Shown in pieces: positions 51,974 to 54,986 of a DNA stretch of 54,986 nucleotides. Position 1 is the first letter of the stretch; each line of letters begins with the position of its first letter. The stretch comes from JBBARC01 sp040400005 (lineage in GTDB: Bacteria > Pseudomonadota > Alphaproteobacteria > Acetobacterales > Acetobacteraceae). Below the pieces are notes generated by a model. That model did not search any database. It was not told the DNA's origin and saw only the letters and a list, made by a program, of their open reading frames with translations. The translations under genes and the position numbers were made by a program. The stretch covers positions 1 through 54,986 of the forward strand of contig JBBARC010000016.1 of NCBI GenBank assembly GCA_040400005.1. Reading direction: 5' to 3'.

Positions 51974-52843
51974 GTGCCCCAGCCCGCCGCCGCCGCCCGC
52001 CAACCGTTCGATCTGCAAGGCCACCGCGGCGCCCGTGGGCTGTTCCCGGAAAACGCCCTGCCCGGTTTTGCCGCCGCCATCGCCTTGGGCGTCACCTCCA
52101 TCGAACTCGATGTCGTGCTCACCGCCGATGGCATCCCCGTGGTATTCCACGATCTCGCCCTAAATCCCGATATCGTGCGCGGTGCCAACGGCCAGTGGCT
52201 GTCTAAACCGGCGCCCCTCATCGCAAACCTGCTTGCCGTTGACCTCTCCACTTTCGATATCGGCCGCCTGCGCCCAAACAGCGCCTACGCACGCCGCTTT
52301 GCCAATCAAACCGCAATCGATGGCACGCGCATCCCAACGCTTGCCGCCGTCTGCGCTCTGGCCGTCAACACCCCAGTGCGGCTGGACATCGAGATCAAAA
52401 CCTCACCCGCGGATGCCACCAACCCGGCCGCCTTAAACGCAACCGCCTCCGCCATTTTGGATGTGCTGCAAAGGGTGGATGGTCATCTCAGCGTCTCGTG
52501 CCGGTCGTTTAACTGGCTCATGCTGCGCCACCTGCGCCAGCAAGGCCCAAACCTGCCGCTCGCCTGGCTCACCACCATGGCATCACGCGCAACTGCCGCC
52601 CAAATTGCTGCCGAAATCAACCGTGATGGTTGGCCGTCATGGCAGCCAGCTTGGGCGCCAGATCACCGCTTGCTACGCCGCACCGATATCACCCAGGCTC
52701 ACGCCCTCGGCCTGCTCATCAAACCCTGGACAGTCAACACGCCAAGCACCATGCGCCGCCTGCTCGCCTGGCACGTCGATGGCCTATGCACCGACCGCCC
52801 AGATCTTATGCTGCCTATCCTTGCCGCCCGATCAAGCGCGTAA
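51974..52843 (+). CDS. Glycerophosphodiester phosphodiesterase
   Basis: Hydrolyses glycerophosphodiesters to glycerol-3-phosphate and an alcohol. The 289-residue product starts at GTG and shows the GDPD core: GHRGARGLFPENALPGF, SIELDVVLTADGIPVVFHD, IPTLAAVCALAVNTPVRLDIEIK, and VNTPSTMRRLLAWHVDGLCTDRPDLM near the end. His, Glu and Asp catalytic and metal residues are in place. There is no signal peptide, so it is probably a cytoplasmic UgpQ-like enzyme. The gene ends two bases before the end of the convergent ice-binding gene. Confidence 0.92.
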   Translation: MPQPAAAARQPFDLQGHRGARGLFPENALPGFAAAIALGVTSIELDVVLTADGIPVVFHDLALNPDIVRGANGQWLSKPAPLIANLLAVDLSTFDIGRLRPNSAYARRFANQTAIDGTRIPTLAAVCALAVNTPVRLDIEIKTSPADATNPAALNATASAILDVLQRVDGHLSVSCRSFNWLMLRHLRQQGPNLPLAWLTTMASRATAAQIAAEINRDGWPSWQPAWAPDHRLLRRTDITQAHALGLLIKPWTVNTPSTMRRLLAWHVDGLCTDRPDLMLPILAARSSA

Positions 52844-52845
52844 TC

Positions 52846-53508
52846 CTATTTCGGCCGCACAACAGTGTTCATCTCAAGCGTGACCGCCGTCTGCGCCAGC
52901 AACCGGCCATTAATCGATGCCCCGGTTTTCATCGCAATCAGCGTTTTTGAAAGAATGGTGCCCTTAAAATTTGCCGTGGTGCCAATGGCAACACTACCCC
53001 CCACCTGCCAAACGATATTGCCGGCCCGCGCCCCGCCACGCAAAAGAACCGTTTTGCCATCGGCGATCTTTAAATTTTGCGCAATCTCAAAAATCCATAA
53101 ATCCGTAAAATTGCCCCGCAAAGTCACATCGGTGGGAATAAGAACACCGGTGCCCCATTTATAAACGCCAGGCTTAAGTGTCATGCCACCAATATTGCCT
53201 GCGCCAAGCTCCGTGACGTCCGGCGCGCGCGATGCCGCATCGCGATACGCCGCCTGCATGTCCAATATCGCCTGAGTCAAAACATGCGGATGAATTTTGC
53301 CGCACGGTGCCGGGCCTGCCGCATCCACCGAATAAATCCAAACGGTGACTTCCGGGCAAGTCAAATGATCTGCCGCACCGGTAATCGGGCTGGTGCCAAC
53401 CCGGCCAATAATGCGCGATGCCGGCACATCCTGAATGCCCGATTTCGATAAAATCGCATACCGGTAGGCCGTGCCTAACGATACCGGTGCTGGGCTCGCC
53501 CGCCCCAT
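52846..53508 (-). CDS. Ice-binding-like protein (DUF3494)
   Basis: The product has 220 residues from ATG 53508; ATGs at 53550 and 53565 are alternatives that would overlap the divergent gene. The C-terminal two thirds match the DUF3494 beta-solenoid fold: GNIGGMTLKPGVYKW, DLWIFEIAQNLKIADG, NIVWQVGGSVAIGTTANFKG, and TGASINGRLLAQTAVTLEMNT. Family members bind ice or act as surface adhesins. No signal peptide is visible with any start, which is odd for the family; a disrupted 5' end or frameshift is possible. Confidence 0.82.
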   Translation of the reverse strand: MGRASPAPVSLGTAYRYAILSKSGIQDVPASRIIGRVGTSPITGAADHLTCPEVTVWIYSVDAAGPAPCGKIHPHVLTQAILDMQAAYRDAASRAPDVTELGAGNIGGMTLKPGVYKWGTGVLIPTDVTLRGNFTDLWIFEIAQNLKIADGKTVLLRGGARAGNIVWQVGGSVAIGTTANFKGTILSKTLIAMKTGASINGRLLAQTAVTLEMNTVVRPK

Positions 53509-53548
53509 GCCTCGCGCCACACCAGGTGGCGATGCTATACCCAACCGC

Positions 53549-54760
53549 ATGTCCCAGCCGCCCAACCCCTACGACGTCATCATTATCGGTGCCGGTGCCG
53601 CCGGCCTTATGTGCGCGTTCACGGCAGGCCAACGTGGCCGCCGCGTGCTGCTGCTCGATCATGCCGCCGAGGCCGGCGCCAAAATCCTCATCTCCGGCGG
53701 CGGGCGCTGCAATTTTACCAATATCGGCACTAACCCAACCTGCTTCTGGTCAGAAAATCCCCAATTCTGCCGCACCGCCCTGCGCCGCTACACCGCCCCC
53801 GATTTCATCGCCATGGTCGATCACCACGCCATCGCCTACCACGAAAAAACCCTCGGGCAGCTCTTCTGCGATGGCTCCGCCCGCGCCATCCTCAATATGC
53901 TGCTGGCGGAATGCCAAACCGCCGGCGTCACCATCCGCCTCAATTGCCGCATCGCCGATGTCGCCCACACCGCGGCCGCCCAACCCGCAAAATTTTCCGT
54001 GCGCACCAGCCAAGGCACTTTCGCGGCCGAAAGCCTCGTTCTCGCAACAGGCGGTTTATCCATTCCCAAACTCGGCGCCACCAGCTTCGCCTACGATATC
54101 GCCCGCCAATTCGGCCTGCGCGTCATCACCCCACGCCCCGGCCTAGTGCCCCTCACCTTCGCCGAAGACCTCCTCGCCCTCATGCGCCCGCTCAGCGGCG
54201 TATCGCTCGACAGCGATGCCGCCATCGGCCGAAACCACTTTCGCGAACGCACCCTGTTTACCCATCGTGGCCTGTCTGGTCCTGCCATCCTGCAAATATC
54301 ATCAGCCTGGCAATCAGGCCCTATCACGCTGAACCTGCTGCCCGGCCAAGATGCAACCGCCTTCCTGCTCGCCCGCAAACGTGAACGCCCCAAAGCCGAA
54401 CTGCGCACAATCCTGTCCGAAATCCTGCCCCAACGCCTAGCCCAGGCGCTCGCCCCGCCAACACCCGATGCGGAAACCCGCGAACCCAACATCGCCGATC
54501 TGCCCGATAAAACCTTGCGCGATCTCGCAACCCGCCTAACCGCCTGGCAAATAACCCCGAACGGCACCGAAGGTTTTGCCAAAGCCGAAGTCACCGCCGG
54601 CGGTATCGACACACGCGACCTCTCCCCCAACACACTGCAAGCCAACGCAATCCCCGGCCTCTTCGCCATCGGCGAAGCCGTCGATGTCACCGGCTGGCTC
54701 GGCGGCTATAACTTCCAATGGGCCTGGTCCAGCGCCCACTGCGCCGGTCGTGCGGCATAG
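53549..54760 (+). CDS. YhiN/HI0933-type NAD(P)/FAD-dependent oxidoreductase
   Basis: The 403-residue flavoprotein starts at MSQPPNPYDVIIIGAGAAGL, the FAD-binding motif, followed by KILISGGGRCNFTNIG, the family hallmark. It continues with LVLATGGLSIPKLGATSF and FTHRGLSGPAILQISS, and ends with VTAGGIDTRDL and GEAVDVTGWLGGYNFQWAWSSAHCAG. BaiN/YhiN proteins are conserved in bacteria; some reduce bile-acid intermediates, most are uncharacterised. It is divergent from the ice-binding gene with about 40 bases between the chosen starts. Confidence 0.92.
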   Translation: MSQPPNPYDVIIIGAGAAGLMCAFTAGQRGRRVLLLDHAAEAGAKILISGGGRCNFTNIGTNPTCFWSENPQFCRTALRRYTAPDFIAMVDHHAIAYHEKTLGQLFCDGSARAILNMLLAECQTAGVTIRLNCRIADVAHTAAAQPAKFSVRTSQGTFAAESLVLATGGLSIPKLGATSFAYDIARQFGLRVITPRPGLVPLTFAEDLLALMRPLSGVSLDSDAAIGRNHFRERTLFTHRGLSGPAILQISSAWQSGPITLNLLPGQDATAFLLARKRERPKAELRTILSEILPQRLAQALAPPTPDAETREPNIADLPDKTLRDLATRLTAWQITPNGTEGFAKAEVTAGGIDTRDLSPNTLQANAIPGLFAIGEAVDVTGWLGGYNFQWAWSSAHCAGRAA

Positions 54761-54790
54761 GGGCAGCTTGGGTTTGAGCGCGGCGTAAGA

Positions 54791-54986
54791 AAGAAAGGCG
54801 AGGGGCTTTGCCCCCTCGACCCCCATTAAAGGCTCGCCTTTAAAATCCTTTTAGGTTGGGCTTTGGGGGAAGGGGGCCGACTGAGGACGTGGCCCACATT
54901 GTGCTGGCCCCCTTCCCCCAAAACCCAAGTTAAGGGTTCTAAGGGCTTGCCCTTAGCGGGATCGAAGGGCAGAGCCCTCGCCTTTC
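54791..54986. repeat. Family-1 palindromic element, copy 2 (inverted, cut by the window end)
   Basis: This is the reverse complement of the 32682-32878 element with scattered differences. The same ends are present (AAGAAAGGCGAGG at the left; the right end is cut at CCTCGCCTTTC), together with both small hairpins and the G/C-run stem. It follows the YhiN-type gene by 30 bases. Confidence 0.9.

Overview
The window reads as a chromosomal contig of a GC-rich alphaproteobacterium, most likely Acetobacteraceae/Rhodospirillales. The signs are UPF0262 and FliX proteins, an alphaproteobacterial single-cysteine DksA, the flgI/fliX/dksA neighbourhood, a Hint-domain repeat protein with its own TibC-type heptosyltransferase, and many short GC-rich intergenic palindromes. 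This assignment rests on gene content only. Two 100-base N gaps (12828-12927 and 39956-40055) sit exactly inside short tandem-repeat arrays, so the true array lengths are unknown.

Layout. 1-6 kb: secD, a multi-pass membrane protein and uvrA. 6-11.2 kb: a three-gene operon encoding a strand-loop-strand repeat protein with a C-terminal Hint domain, an Aah/TibC-like O-heptosyltransferase and a PAPS-type sulfotransferase. This is the most interesting locus. 11.2-14.1 kb: a GloVer-repeat exported protein, a repeat array with a gap, and a PEP-CTERM-like exported protein. 14.2-15.9 kb: map-radC. 16.1-21.6 kb: a surface-modification cluster of three paralogous family-2 sulfotransferases, a SAM methyltransferase and another sulfotransferase. 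The last is translationally coupled to an AlkA-like DNA glycosylase.

22.3-27 kb: an OmpR-type two-component pair with overlapping start and stop, a YqaA/DedA membrane protein, a small His/Ala/Pro-rich exported protein and two tandem exported four-cysteine paralogues. 27.3-34.5 kb: mtnA, UPF0262, DUF983, a PAS/HisKA_2 sensor kinase, panC and prpD. 35-40 kb: a histone-H1-like KA-rich protein, a GT4 glycosyltransferase, and a flagellar block (flgI-flgJ-like-flgN-like in one direction, fliX and then dksA in the other). 40-44 kb: an AraC regulator divergent from a Tat-exported amine oxidase with a clear pair of operator repeats between them, then a lower-GC patch with an exonuclease-BRCT protein. 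44-55 kb: a DinG-like helicase, an AsmA protein behind a neutral-ceramidase-like hydrolase, a GDPD phosphodiesterase, an ice-binding (DUF3494) protein and a YhiN-type flavoprotein.

Three families of intergenic repeats are visible. Family 1 (32682-32878 and, inverted, 54791-54986) and family 2 (22312-22473, 28447-28640) are 160-197 bp near-palindromes with terminal inverted repeats and inner hairpins. Family 3 (47091-47142, 47154-47240, 51434-51519) is about 50-90 bp and carries two overlapping hairpins. Short exact tandem duplications recur throughout, including one inside a histidine kinase and one built from the dksA stop codon.
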